A model generated the notes under the pieces. That model worked only from the letters and a program-made list of their open reading frames with translations, ran no database searches and was not told the origin of the DNA. Source: Bradyrhizobium ottawaense (GTDB lineage Bacteria; Pseudomonadota; Alphaproteobacteria; Rhizobiales; Xanthobacteraceae). Taken from it: DNA of 64,000 nt. The stretch lies in contig NZ_LT629693.1 in NCBI RefSeq assembly GCF_900099825.1, positions 372,001-436,000 on the forward strand, in the 5' to 3' direction. This document shows positions 9,646-18,390 of the stretch, piece by piece; position 1 is the first letter of the stretch, and every line of letters starts with the position of its first letter. Position numbers and translations under genes: made by a program.

Positions 9646-10242
9646 TTGAAAAATTCAGTCAGACTTTTCATCACCATCACGTTTGCCCTGGCCATGGCGC
9701 CCGGCCTGCCGGGTCTGGGCTACGCCCAGGCTCCCAAAGCCAAAAGCGCGCCTGCCGCACAGGCAGCGCCGGTGGCGGCGACGGCGGCTCCGGCCACCGC
9801 GCAGGCCGAGGCCGCGCCTGCAAACCCGCCCGCCGCTCCCGGCTGGAGCGCGCGATGCAGCAGCGTCAGCCGCGGTGCGCCGCTCGAATGCGCGATCGAG
9901 CAGACCGCCGTGCTGACCAAGACCGGTCAACTGATCGTGCTGATCAACATTCGCGTTCCCGCGGATACCCATGCGCCGGTCGCCGTCATTCAACTGCCGC
10001 TCGGGCTGAACCTGCCGGCCGGCGCCAAGCTGCAGGTCGATGACGGCAAGGCTACAGACCTGCAGATCCAGACCTGTGAGCAGCGCGGCTGCTACACCAA
10101 TACGCCGATTTCGCCCGAGATGCTGGCGGCGATGAAGACGGGCAAGCAGCTCAAGGTCTCGTTCCAGAACCTAGCCAAGGAAGTGATCGCGATCCCGATG
10201 CCGCTCACCGATTTCGCCGCGGCGTACGACAAGATCAAGTAG
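9646..10242 (+). CDS. Invasion-associated locus B (IalB) family protein
   Basis: This 198-residue protein has a signal peptide (residues 1-27, ending GLGYAQ), then a low-complexity Ala/Pro linker to about residue 65, then the IalB domain. The domain carries the family Cys pairs (WSARCSS, LECAIEQ, IQTCEQRGC), probably forming disulfides in the periplasm. IalB was named in Bartonella but the family is widespread in soil alphaproteobacteria, where its role is unclear. The start is a TTG at 9646 with a GGAG about 10 nt upstream; no ATG gives a signal peptide. It follows the RND permease by 57 nt on the same strand and may be cotranscribed. Confidence 0.85.
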   Translation: MKNSVRLFITITFALAMAPGLPGLGYAQAPKAKSAPAAQAAPVAATAAPATAQAEAAPANPPAAPGWSARCSSVSRGAPLECAIEQTAVLTKTGQLIVLINIRVPADTHAPVAVIQLPLGLNLPAGAKLQVDDGKATDLQIQTCEQRGCYTNTPISPEMLAAMKTGKQLKVSFQNLAKEVIAIPMPLTDFAAAYDKIK

Positions 10243-10262
10243 GCGGACGCGAGCACTATCAC

Positions 10263-10347
10263 CGTCATTGCGAGCGCAGCGAAGCAATCCATTTCGCGGC
10301 ATAACGGATAGATGGATTGCTTCGTCGCTTGCGCTCGTCGCAACGAC
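10263..10347. repeat. Palindromic intergenic repeat (GCGAAGCAATCCAT family)
   Basis: The left arm (CATTGCGAGCGCAGCGAAGC then AATCCAT) reappears inverted at 10311-10345 (ATGGATTGCTTCG then CTTGCGCTCGTCGCAACG). The element can fold into one long hairpin between the convergent ialB-like and sulfatase genes, where it could end transcription from both sides. The arms are seen; multi-copy status is recalled from related genomes. Confidence 0.7.
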
Positions 10348-10362
10348 GAGGAAAGACCTTGC

Positions 10363-12651
10363 CTACTGCCGCGCCATTTCCGCGGCCCCGACGCCGTCGC
10401 CGTCGAGCTTCTGGTCCTCATGCATGTCGACCGTCACCCGTAACAGTCTCCCGGTGAATTCGAACGGCGCGGTGTAGTGCGAGACCGGGCTGGAGCGGTC
10501 GCGGCCGATGTCGAGGCCGGACCAGGAGATGAAATTGTTGAATCCGAGCTGGGTCTCGATGGAGCCCACGGGTTCACCGTCGATCACGAGCGTATAGGCC
10601 GTCACCCCGGTCCGCGCGCCCTTGGCCGGCGCCTCCTTGCGCACCAGCCGCTCGACATGCACGCCGAGGCGATGCGCCCCCGCCGGCACCTTGCGGCTCG
10701 AAGTCACGATCTCATGGCCGCCGCCGATATTGAGGTCGTGCACCAGCAAGCCGTCCTTGACGTACAGGCTGTAGCCGGTCGTCATATCGCCGTGCGCGAT
10801 CAGCACGCCCTCGGCGCCTCGCTCGCCGATCTCGACATGGGCTTCGATGGTGTAGCTGCGGCTGCGGACATCGGGCGCGACATCGGTCGGCACATGGCCC
10901 ATGCCGGCATGGAAGGTGAACTTGTTGCGCGCACCCTGGAACCGCGCCGCGTTTTCCGCAAACCGCGCCGCGAAACGATCGTCGAGCGGCAGCACATTGT
11001 GCTTCTCGGCCTCGCTCCACCACAGCTTGACCATCTCGGCCAGGCGCTCGGGCTCTTTTTCCGCGAGATCGTTGGTTTCGGGGAAATCCTGGTCGAGATG
11101 GAACAGCTCCCACTTGTCGTTCTCGAACGGCGTGCCCGAGGGGTGGAAGGAGACTGCCTTCCAGCCGTTCTGCCAGATGCCGCGATGGCCGAACATTTCG
11201 AAATATTGCGAGGAGGACTTTGACGGCGCCGACGCATCGCTGATGGAGCGGGCAAAGCTTTCGCCCTCCATCGGCATCTGGGGAATGCCGGCAATTTCCG
11301 CTGGCGGTTTGACGCCGATCAGGTCGAGCAGCGTCGGCGTCAGGTCGCAGGCGTGCACGAATTGATGGCGCAGCTCGCGCTTGGCGGCGATCCTGTTCGG
11401 CCAGTTCATGATGAAGGGATCGCGGATGCCGCCGCCGTGGGTGTTCTGCTTGTAGCGCCGCAGCGGCGTATTCGACGCCATCGCCCAGCCGTGCGGGAAA
11501 TTGCTGTGCGAGTCGGGTCCGCCGATATCGTCGATCCGTCGTATCTTTTCCGCGATCGGCTCGGGACGAAAATTATACGGCCCCATCGCGTTGACGAAGC
11601 CGAGCGGCCCGCCCTCCTGGCTGGCGCCATTGTCCGACAGCACCAGGATCAGGGTGTTGTCGCGAATACCGGCGGTGTCGAGAAACCCGATCAGCCGGGC
11701 GAGATGCTGGTCGGCGTGGTCGAGCATGCCGGCAAAGGCCGCCTGCAGCCGCGTGAACAGGCGCCGTTCGTCGTCATTGTAGCTGTCCCAGGCCCAGACG
11801 CCGTCGTTGCGTGGGGGCATTCTGGTTTGTTGCGGAACGATCCCCATCGCTTTCTGGCGCGCCATGCGCTGCTCGCGCTCGATGTCCCAGCCATGGGCGA
11901 AGGTATCGTCATAGCTCCTGATGAGTTCGGCAGGGGCCTGATGCGGCGCGTGGCAGGCCGCCGGCGCCAGCCAGGTCAGCCACGGGATATCGGGCCGGTC
12001 GGCGGTGTGATCGGCGATGAAACGGATCGCCTGATCGACCAGATCCGATGTCAGATGATAGCCATCGGCAAACGTCCCCGGCGGGTCGATATGAGTGTTG
12101 TCGGAGACCAGTTCGGGCGCGAACTGATCGGTCTCTGCGTCAAGGAAGCCGTAGAAGCGGTCGAAGCCGCGCCCCAACGGCCAGCCGTCGAACGGCCCGG
12201 TGGCGCCGCTCTCGGTCAGCGGCGTGACGTGCCATTTGCCGACCATGTAGTTGCGATAGCCGTGCGGCCGCAGCATCTCCGCCAGCGTCCCCGCCTCGCG
12301 CGCGATCTTGCCGCGGTAACCGGGATAGCCACTGTCGAAATTGGCGAGGCAGCCGACGCCGACCGAATGGTGGTTGCGTCCGGTCAACAGCGCCGCGCGC
12401 GTGGTCGAACACATCGCGGTGGTGTGAAAGCCGGAATAGCGCAGGCCTTCGGCCGCGAGCCGGTCGATGGTCGGCGTCCTGATCGGCGAGCCGTAACAGC
12501 CGAAATCGGAAAAGCCGACGTCGTCGAACAGCACGACCAGGATATTGGGCGCGCCTTGCGGCGGTTTTGCCGCATCCGGCCACCACGGCTTGGAGCCGGC
12601 CACCGTCTTGTCGATGACGCCGCCGAACGATTTTGCGTTGCCTGCCGCCAT
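10363..12651 (-). CDS. Arylsulfatase
   Basis: This type I sulfatase has about 762 residues. The N-terminal alkaline-phosphatase-like core has metal ligands in LVVLFDDVGFSDFG (Asp43, Asp44) and a formylglycine motif Cys81-Ser-Thr-Thr-Arg85, followed by LLTGRNHHSVG. Thr replaces the usual Pro/Ala at the third motif position. The remaining core (LILVLSDNGASQEGG) is intact, and a C-terminal region of about 250 residues ends the protein. The ATG at 12651 has a good ribosome site (GGGAGG); upstream open frame is antisense to the TetR gene. No signal peptide is evident. The gene is divergent from a TetR gene that probably controls it. It may release sulfate from organic esters; substrate unknown. 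Confidence 0.9.
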   Translation of the reverse strand: MAAGNAKSFGGVIDKTVAGSKPWWPDAAKPPQGAPNILVVLFDDVGFSDFGCYGSPIRTPTIDRLAAEGLRYSGFHTTAMCSTTRAALLTGRNHHSVGVGCLANFDSGYPGYRGKIAREAGTLAEMLRPHGYRNYMVGKWHVTPLTESGATGPFDGWPLGRGFDRFYGFLDAETDQFAPELVSDNTHIDPPGTFADGYHLTSDLVDQAIRFIADHTADRPDIPWLTWLAPAACHAPHQAPAELIRSYDDTFAHGWDIEREQRMARQKAMGIVPQQTRMPPRNDGVWAWDSYNDDERRLFTRLQAAFAGMLDHADQHLARLIGFLDTAGIRDNTLILVLSDNGASQEGGPLGFVNAMGPYNFRPEPIAEKIRRIDDIGGPDSHSNFPHGWAMASNTPLRRYKQNTHGGGIRDPFIMNWPNRIAAKRELRHQFVHACDLTPTLLDLIGVKPPAEIAGIPQMPMEGESFARSISDASAPSKSSSQYFEMFGHRGIWQNGWKAVSFHPSGTPFENDKWELFHLDQDFPETNDLAEKEPERLAEMVKLWWSEAEKHNVLPLDDRFAARFAENAARFQGARNKFTFHAGMGHVPTDVAPDVRSRSYTIEAHVEIGERGAEGVLIAHGDMTTGYSLYVKDGLLVHDLNIGGGHEIVTSSRKVPAGAHRLGVHVERLVRKEAPAKGARTGVTAYTLVIDGEPVGSIETQLGFNNFISWSGLDIGRDRSSPVSHYTAPFEFTGRLLRVTVDMHEDQKLDGDGVGAAEMARQ

Positions 12652-12755
12652 GCTTGCCTCCCGTACCATTTGCGACCGCGGTTGATCCGCCGGCTTCGCT
12701 CGAAGCGATGGCCATGCCGTCGATGGGAACCATCCCGGGACGGCATTGCCAAAAA

Positions 12756-12803
12756 CCATAATCCGAATTATCATTATGGATATTTTGCACGGAGATGCAA
12801 TAT
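12756..12803. promoter_or_regulatory. Two adjacent inverted repeats in the sulfatase/TetR divergent promoter
   Basis: CCATAAT (12756-12762) and ATTATGG (12773-12779) are perfect 7-bp arms around a 10-bp spacer. Next to them, ATATTTTGCA (12780-12789) faces TGCAATAT (12796-12803). The pair fills an AT-rich island between the divergent starts and ends 4 bp before the TetR ATG. These are probable operators of the TetR protein; binding is inferred. Confidence 0.6.
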
Positions 12804-12807
12804 CCCG

Positions 12808-13464
12808 ATGCCGTCCCGACCCAGCGAATTCGACCTTCCCGGCGTCACCCCGTCGCGACAGAAGCGCAGCCGCGAGACCACCGCGGCCCTGCTTGGGGCC
12901 GGCGCGGACATGCTTCGCACCCACAGCCTCGCGGAATTGTCGATCGAGGCGCTGTGCCGGCAGGTCGGCGCCACCGTCGGCGCCTTCTACAGCCGGTTCG
13001 AGAGCAAGAACGCCTATTTCAACGCGCTGATGGCGCTGGCCGCACGCGACGGCGAACGACGGGTATCGGAAATGGCCGACGATGCGCGCGGCGACGCCGA
13101 CCTCGCAACCCGCTGTCGCCAGCTGGTTGGCGGCATCATCGACTGGATGCGCGCGCATGAGGGCGTGCTGCACGCAGCGCTGCAACACGACGACAACCGG
13201 CCGGACAGTTGGAGCCCGTTCAAGGCGCTGGCCCGCGCCAACACCGAACGCGCCATCCCTCTCCTGCTGCCGGCCATGGGCAAGCGCCGCCGCGCCGCCA
13301 AGAGCCGCGCCATCGCCTTCGGTTTTCAGGTCGTGCTCGGCACGCTGGTCAATGCGATCCTCAACGATCCCGGACCATTGTCGCTGCACGACGCGGAGTT
13401 GAAGGTGCGGCTGAGTGATTGTCTGTTGCTGCTGCTCGAAGCCGAGATGAAGCAGAAATCGTAG
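12808..13464 (+). CDS. TetR family transcriptional regulator
   Basis: This 218-residue regulator has a TetR-type DNA-binding domain (residues about 15-65: ALLGAGADMLRTHSLAELSI, LCRQVGATVGAFYSRFESKN) and a helical ligand-binding domain. The helix-turn-helix with aromatic AFYSRF is typical. The ATG at 12808 gives the expected N-terminus; the same frame stays open far upstream, but only as a shadow of the sulfatase gene. Divergent orientation with inverted repeats between suggests repression of the sulfatase and itself. The inducer is unknown. Confidence 0.88.
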   Translation: MPSRPSEFDLPGVTPSRQKRSRETTAALLGAGADMLRTHSLAELSIEALCRQVGATVGAFYSRFESKNAYFNALMALAARDGERRVSEMADDARGDADLATRCRQLVGGIIDWMRAHEGVLHAALQHDDNRPDSWSPFKALARANTERAIPLLLPAMGKRRRAAKSRAIAFGFQVVLGTLVNAILNDPGPLSLHDAELKVRLSDCLLLLLEAEMKQKS

Positions 13465-13469
13465 GGCCG

Positions 13470-13549
13470 GTAGGATGGGTGGAGTGCAGCGATACCCATC
13501 ACTCACGATCGCAAAGATGATGGGTATCGCTTCGCTCCACCCATCCTAC
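13470..13549. repeat. Palindromic intergenic repeat (GTAGGATGGGTGGAG family)
   Basis: GTAGGATGGGTGGAG (13470-13484) is mirrored by CTCCACCCATCCTAC (13535-13549), and the inner GATACCCATC is mirrored by GATGGGTATC. The long hairpin sits between the convergent tetR and livF-like genes, ending 3 bp from the livF stop, and could act as a two-way terminator. Confidence 0.75.
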
Positions 13550-13552
13550 GCA

Positions 13553-14269
13553 TCACGCCCCGAGATACGCCTTCTGCACCTGCGGGTCTGCCGCCAGCGC
13601 CGCCGCCGTGCCTGACAGCACGCTCTTGCCGACTTGAAGCACGGTGGCAAAGTCCGAGACTTCCAGCGCCAGTTCGATCGACTGTTCGGCAAGCAGGATG
13701 GTCAGACCTTCCCGGTGCAATCGCTCAAACGTCTCATACATGGATTCGACCACGGCCGGCGCGAGGCCGAGCGACGGTTCGTCCAGCAACAGTAGTTTCG
13801 GATCGCTCATCAGCGCGCGGCCGACCGCCAGCATCTGCCGTTCGCCGCCGGACATGGTGCCGGCGCGCTGGGTGCGGCGTTCCTTCAGTTTCGGAAAGAT
13901 CTCGTAGACGCGTTCCAGCAGCGTGGCCACGCGCGCCTTGTCGCGCAGCGGCGTCGCACCGAGCAGCAGGTTGTTCTCGACGCTCTGCTGCACGAACAGC
14001 CGCCAGCCTTCCGGCGACAGCGCCAGGCGCTTGCGCACGATCGCAAACGCGCTCTGCCCGCCGATCTCCTCGCCGTTGAAGCGGATCGACCCGGCATGAA
14101 CAGGAATTAGCCCGGCGATGGCGTTGAGCACCGTGGTCTTGCCGCCGCCGTTGGAGCCGAGCAGCGCCACCACGCTGCCCTCGGGCACGTCGAGTGAAAC
14201 ATCTGCCACGCCGATCAGGTCGCCGTAGCGGACTTCGAGATGCTGGATCGAAAGCAGCGCCCCGGTCAT
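13553..14269 (-). CDS. livF: Branched-chain amino-acid-type ABC transporter ATPase (LivF family)
   Basis: This 238-residue ATPase has Walker A GSNGGGKTT (38-46), signature SGGERQ (140-145), and Walker B LLLLDEP followed by SLGLAP. The tail is that of LivF. It pairs with LivG to power the LivHM permease at the inner membrane. The start overlaps the livG stop by 4 nt (ATGA). It is the last gene of a five-gene minus-strand operon. Liv-type systems also carry amides and aromatic compounds, so the substrate is uncertain. Confidence 0.93.
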   Translation of the reverse strand: MTGALLSIQHLEVRYGDLIGVADVSLDVPEGSVVALLGSNGGGKTTVLNAIAGLIPVHAGSIRFNGEEIGGQSAFAIVRKRLALSPEGWRLFVQQSVENNLLLGATPLRDKARVATLLERVYEIFPKLKERRTQRAGTMSGGERQMLAVGRALMSDPKLLLLDEPSLGLAPAVVESMYETFERLHREGLTILLAEQSIELALEVSDFATVLQVGKSVLSGTAAALAADPQVQKAYLGA

Positions 14270-15033
14270 GTCGCGGGTCCGCCCATCAATTCGACCGGCG
14301 TATGACCGGCAGCGGCTTTGGCGGCGCGGGTGCCGAGATAGGCTGCGATCACGGCCGGATTGGCGGTGACCTCGCGCGGGCTGCCGCGCGCGATTTCCTT
14401 GCCCTGGTGGAACACCACGACGCGGCTTGCCAGCGACATGATCACTTCCATGATGTGCTCGACGATCACGAGCGTGATGCCGGAGCGATGGATGTCGCGC
14501 ACCAGGTCGATCGCAAGCCGCACCTCGCTCTGGGTCAGCCCGGCCATCGCCTCGTCGAGCAGCAGAACTTTTGGCTCGGTGGCGAGCGCGCGCGCGATCT
14601 CCAGCCGCTTGCGGCCGGGCGTGCCGAGCGAACGCGCCGGCGCATCCGCCAGTTTGCTCATGCCGACGCGTTCCAGCACGGCACGGGCCTTTGCCTCGGC
14701 CTGCGCGCGATGCGATGTGCGCAGGAAGGCGCCGATCATCACGTTTTCCAGCACCGTCATGCCTTCGAACGTCAGCGGCACCTGGAAGGTGCGCGCCAGC
14801 CCGAGTTGCGCCCTCGCCTCCGGCGTCATGGCAGTGATGTCGTGGCCTTCGAACAGCACCTTGCCGGAGGTCGAGACCAGATCGCCGGTCAGGCAGTTGA
14901 AGAAGGTCGACTTGCCGGCGCCATTGGGACCGATCAGGCCGAGAATGTCGCCCTGCTCCAGCGTGACGCTGGCGGCGTCGACGGCCTTGAAGCTGCCGAA
15001 GGCTTTGGTGACGTCGCGGGCTTCAAGAAGCAT
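14266..15033 (-). CDS. livG: Branched-chain amino-acid-type ABC transporter ATPase (LivG family)
   Basis: This 255-residue ATPase has Walker A GPNGAGKS (35-42) and Walker B VLLLDEAMAGL with the LivG-type Glu-Ala. The ABC signature is degenerate: LGTPGRKR (136-143) in place of LSxGQ. I recall RKRLE signatures in other LivG proteins of this group, so it may be a subfamily trait, with LivF supplying the canonical signature. It overlaps livM by 11 nt and livF by 4 nt, indicating one coupled operon. Confidence 0.93.
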   Translation of the reverse strand: MLLEARDVTKAFGSFKAVDAASVTLEQGDILGLIGPNGAGKSTFFNCLTGDLVSTSGKVLFEGHDITAMTPEARAQLGLARTFQVPLTFEGMTVLENVMIGAFLRTSHRAQAEAKARAVLERVGMSKLADAPARSLGTPGRKRLEIARALATEPKVLLLDEAMAGLTQSEVRLAIDLVRDIHRSGITLVIVEHIMEVIMSLASRVVVFHQGKEIARGSPREVTANPAVIAAYLGTRAAKAAAGHTPVELMGGPAT

Positions 15034-16012
15034 GGGGTGCTCCCTGCGCAGCCGGCGTCTCGGCAGGCTTGCGCTTCGCCCACAGCCGGTTGATCAGCGC
15101 CAGGATGCCGCCCGGCTGGAACCGGGCGATGATCACGATGATGGCGCCGTAGACGACGAAGGTGAGGCCTGCACCCTTGCCGCCCAGCAGATTGTTGGAG
15201 ATTTCCTCCAGCGGCACCAGGATCGCCGCGCCGACCAGCGGTCCGAACAGCAGCCCGGCGCCGCCAAGCGCCGCCATGATCAGCATTTTTACCGAGATCA
15301 GGATGCCAAGGCCGGATTCCGGATCGACGAAGCCGAACATCATCGAATAGAGCGCGCCGCCGACGCTGGTAAGTCCCGCACTCAGCATGAACGCGTAGAG
15401 CTTGATGCGGCTCGCGGGTGCACCGAGCGAACGCGCCGCGCGCTCGGAATCCTTGATGGCGCGCAGGTAAAATCCGATCCGGCTGTTGGTCATCCACCAG
15501 GTGATGCCGAGCGTAATCAGGAGAACCGCGAGGAACAGATAGTAGTAGGGCAATGCCGAGATGAAGGAGAGATCGAACACCGTGCGCGGCACGGTCGGGC
15601 CGCTGAGGCCGACAGCGGCGCCGAGATATTCGGTGTTGGTGACGATCAGGCGCGCGAGTTCGGCGACCGCGATCGTCGCCATGCTGAAATAATGGCCCGA
15701 CAGCCGCAGCGTCGGAACGCCGACCACGGCGGCGATCGCCACGCTGGCGACGATCCCGGCGGGAATGCCGACCAAGGGCGGCAACCCGAAATGCGAATAC
15801 GCGGCCATCGAGGCATAGGCGCCGCAGCCGAAGAACACGACATGGCCGACCGACACCTGCCCGGCGTAGCCGCCGACGATGTTCCAGGCGGAGGCCGCGA
15901 TCGCATAGAGCAGGATCAGCGCGCCGAGCCGCTGCTGGAACGGCGTGGTGAACACCAGCGGATAGAGGATGACCAGCGCGAGGGCGACCGATGGCCAGAG
16001 GAAACGCCGCAT
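15023..16012 (-). CDS. livM: Branched-chain amino-acid-type ABC permease (LivM family)
   Basis: This inner-membrane permease has about 329 residues and 8-10 predicted helices. The LivM signature NIVGGYAGQVSVGHVVFFG is followed by later AARSLGAPASRIKLYAF, the loop that contacts the ATPase. I place the start at the ATG at 16012, which overlaps the livH stop as TGATG; an earlier in-frame Met at 16057 would sit inside livH. The C-terminus is charged and overlaps livG. Confidence 0.92.
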   Translation of the reverse strand: MRRFLWPSVALALVILYPLVFTTPFQQRLGALILLYAIAASAWNIVGGYAGQVSVGHVVFFGCGAYASMAAYSHFGLPPLVGIPAGIVASVAIAAVVGVPTLRLSGHYFSMATIAVAELARLIVTNTEYLGAAVGLSGPTVPRTVFDLSFISALPYYYLFLAVLLITLGITWWMTNSRIGFYLRAIKDSERAARSLGAPASRIKLYAFMLSAGLTSVGGALYSMMFGFVDPESGLGILISVKMLIMAALGGAGLLFGPLVGAAILVPLEEISNNLLGGKGAGLTFVVYGAIIVIIARFQPGGILALINRLWAKRKPAETPAAQGAPHAS

Positions 16013-16875
16013 CACATCTTGCCCATCAGGCCTTGCGGCCGGAACCAGAGGAAACACAGGAACAGCGAATACACCACGATGTCCTTGTAGATCCCGCCGA
16101 TCAAATAGGCCGAAACCGACTCGATGACGCCAATCAGGAGCCCCGCGACCAGCGCCCCCGGCACGCTGCCGAAACCGCCGAGCGACACGGTGACGAAAGC
16201 GACGATGCCAAGCGTCTCGCCGACCGTCGGCGCGATATAGAAGAAGGTCGCGATCAGCGCGCCGGCCAGGCCGGTGGCGCCGGCCGCGATCGCCCAGGCG
16301 ATCGCCTGCATGCTGTCGGGGCGAATGCCCATCAGTTGCGCCGCGGTGGCATCCTCGGAAACCGCGAGCATCTTCGAACCGAGCGAAGTGCGCGTCAGCA
16401 GCAGATGCAGTCCAAGCGTCACCAGCAATGCGACGACGCCGGCCAACAGACGCGAAGCCTGCAGCTTGATACCGAGCACGTCATAGGTGCCGCCGACCAG
16501 GTCCCCCGGCAGGGTGAGGAAGTTGGCACCGAAAGCCCAGAACACGGAATAGCGCAGCAACAGCGCAAGCCCGAATGTGCCGAGAATCTGGGCCAGCATC
16601 GGCCCCTTCATCACGCTGCGGATCAGCCCGAAATAGACGACGATACCGACGGTCGCCAGCACCAGGGCCGCGATCGGCACCCCGGCCAGCGGCCCGACGC
16701 CGAGCAGCGTCCAGACCACGAAGGCGGTGTACATTCCGAGCATGACGAAATCGCCATGCGCGAAATTGACGATGTTCATCATGCCCCAGATCAGCGTGAG
16801 GCCGGATGAAAATAGCGCGTAGACCGCGCCGAGCAACAGGCCGCCGACGATTACCTGAACGAGAATGGAGGACAT
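16012..16875 (-). CDS. livH: Branched-chain amino-acid-type ABC permease (LivH family)
   Basis: This 287-residue inner-membrane permease has the LivH signature GLTLIWGMMNIVNFAHGDFV near the N-terminus and about eight hydrophobic helices. The cytoplasmic loop SEDATAAQLMGIRPD contacts the ATPase. The gene lies 83 nt downstream of the binding-protein gene and overlaps livM by 3 nt. With LivM it forms the translocation path. Confidence 0.93.
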   Translation of the reverse strand: MSSILVQVIVGGLLLGAVYALFSSGLTLIWGMMNIVNFAHGDFVMLGMYTAFVVWTLLGVGPLAGVPIAALVLATVGIVVYFGLIRSVMKGPMLAQILGTFGLALLLRYSVFWAFGANFLTLPGDLVGGTYDVLGIKLQASRLLAGVVALLVTLGLHLLLTRTSLGSKMLAVSEDATAAQLMGIRPDSMQAIAWAIAAGATGLAGALIATFFYIAPTVGETLGIVAFVTVSLGGFGSVPGALVAGLLIGVIESVSAYLIGGIYKDIVVYSLFLCFLWFRPQGLMGKM

Positions 16876-16958
16876 GTCAGCGGCTTGCGGGTTGGACGTC
16901 AGCGATCACGAAGCAACGGGATAACAGAGGCCGGCACCGAGGCGCCGGCCTCATGACC

Positions 16959-18215
16959 TTACCAACCCTTGTACGGAAATGCCGGAGCGGTCTTGGCCAG
17001 TTGCTTCGGCCAGACCGGCGTGTAGTTCTCGCCGTCCTGCAACTGGATCACGAGGCCCGCGGCGAGCACGTTCTGGCCCTTGTCGTCGAACTTCACGCCC
17101 TTGTAGCCCATGATCAATTGATCGGGCTTGAGGTCAGTGGCCTTCAGCGCGGCCTGGATCTTGGCGGGCTCGGTCGAACCGGCGCGGTCGATTGCCTCGG
17201 CCAGCACGAAGAAACCCTGCATCTGGCGCGCGGCGGTATCATCGAGATCGTCGCCACCGCTCTTCTTCTTGTACATCTCGTTGATCAGGAAGGTCGGCGT
17301 TCCCGGAGCCCCGATCGCGAAAGACGAGCGATTGAACAGGCCCTGCGTGAGCTTTCCGGCGGCCTTGATGAACGACGGATCGGAGAAACCGGAATTGTCG
17401 GCGATGATCATCGGCGGCTTGTAGTCCAGCGCCTGCATGGTCTTGGCGTACAGGATCGCATCGGACGTATAGCTGACCATGATCACCACGTCCGGCTTCT
17501 TGTCCTTGAGCTGCAGCACCTGGCTCTGCACGTCGGTGGTGTTGGCGGCGTAGGGAATATCGAGCGCGATGCTAAGGCCGTTGTCCTTGAAGACCGAGGT
17601 GATGACGCTGGCAACCGACGTGCCGTACTCGGTATTCTCGTGCACGATCGCGACATTGTCGGTCTTGATCCCGTTGGCCTTCATGTCCTTGAGGAATTCC
17701 AGATAGATCTTGGCGAAGTCCGACGCCACCGGCGTCACGCGGAAGAACCATTTGAAGCCGCGCTCGGTCAGGTTGGCGGCAACCGACTCGCCATTGACGA
17801 AGGGAATGCCGTATTTCTCGGCGATCGCACTGGCGGTCAGCGTGATGCCCGACTGATAGGCGCCGCCAAGCGCAACCACCTTTTCTTCGGTGATCAGACG
17901 AAGCGCCTGATTTTGGCCGACCGCGGGGCTGCCTTGGTTGTCAGCGAAGACGACCTCGAGTTTGGCGCCGCCGAGGCCCTTGAGGCCTGCGTTGTTGGTG
18001 AGCGGCAGATTGCCGAAACCGCCGCTACCGCTGTTGATGATCTCGACCGCGGTTTCGATCGCGGCCTTGCCGTGCGTGCCGGCGCTCGCGGCGTTGCCGC
18101 TCAGCGGAAGGACCATGCCGATCTTGACGGTCTTGTCCTGGGCTGAAGCAGCGCCTGCCAGCGCAACCGAGATGGCGGCAGCCGAAATCAGCCCAACGAT
18201 ATGTTTGAATGCCAT
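16959..18215 (-). CDS. livK: Branched-chain amino-acid-type ABC substrate-binding protein (LivK family)
   Basis: This 418-residue periplasmic protein heads the liv operon. A signal peptide (residues 1-26, ending AGAASAQ) leads into a two-lobed type I periplasmic-binding fold starting KTVKIGMVLPLSGNAASAGT. The ATG at 18215 has AGGAG upstream and gives the expected signal peptide; a longer open frame to 18374 does not. Liv-type binding proteins outnumber branched-chain amino acids in rhizobia, so another ligand (amide, urea, aromatic acid) is possible. I see no operator upstream. Confidence 0.92.
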   Translation of the reverse strand: MAFKHIVGLISAAAISVALAGAASAQDKTVKIGMVLPLSGNAASAGTHGKAAIETAVEIINSGSGGFGNLPLTNNAGLKGLGGAKLEVVFADNQGSPAVGQNQALRLITEEKVVALGGAYQSGITLTASAIAEKYGIPFVNGESVAANLTERGFKWFFRVTPVASDFAKIYLEFLKDMKANGIKTDNVAIVHENTEYGTSVASVITSVFKDNGLSIALDIPYAANTTDVQSQVLQLKDKKPDVVIMVSYTSDAILYAKTMQALDYKPPMIIADNSGFSDPSFIKAAGKLTQGLFNRSSFAIGAPGTPTFLINEMYKKKSGGDDLDDTAARQMQGFFVLAEAIDRAGSTEPAKIQAALKATDLKPDQLIMGYKGVKFDDKGQNVLAAGLVIQLQDGENYTPVWPKQLAKTAPAFPYKGW

Positions 18216-18390
18216 TCTGAAAATCTCCTGGAGGTACCGCCCGGTGTGTGGCTCTTGAGAGCTCTGGATAAGCTTGGGCACAATGGCCCAGCGCTTTCCT
18301 TGCTTTTTAGCCCGGTCAGCATCGCATGGCCGGTTGGCATCGGCAAGTTGCGGCGGCGTCCGCGCGCGCGGCAATTAGTCGGGTGGGCCA

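Noticed and set aside
11353..12807. Long upstream extension of the TetR frame at 12808 (703 residues)
   Set aside because: The extension is antisense to the arylsulfatase and loses all homology; the TetR domain starts at 12808.
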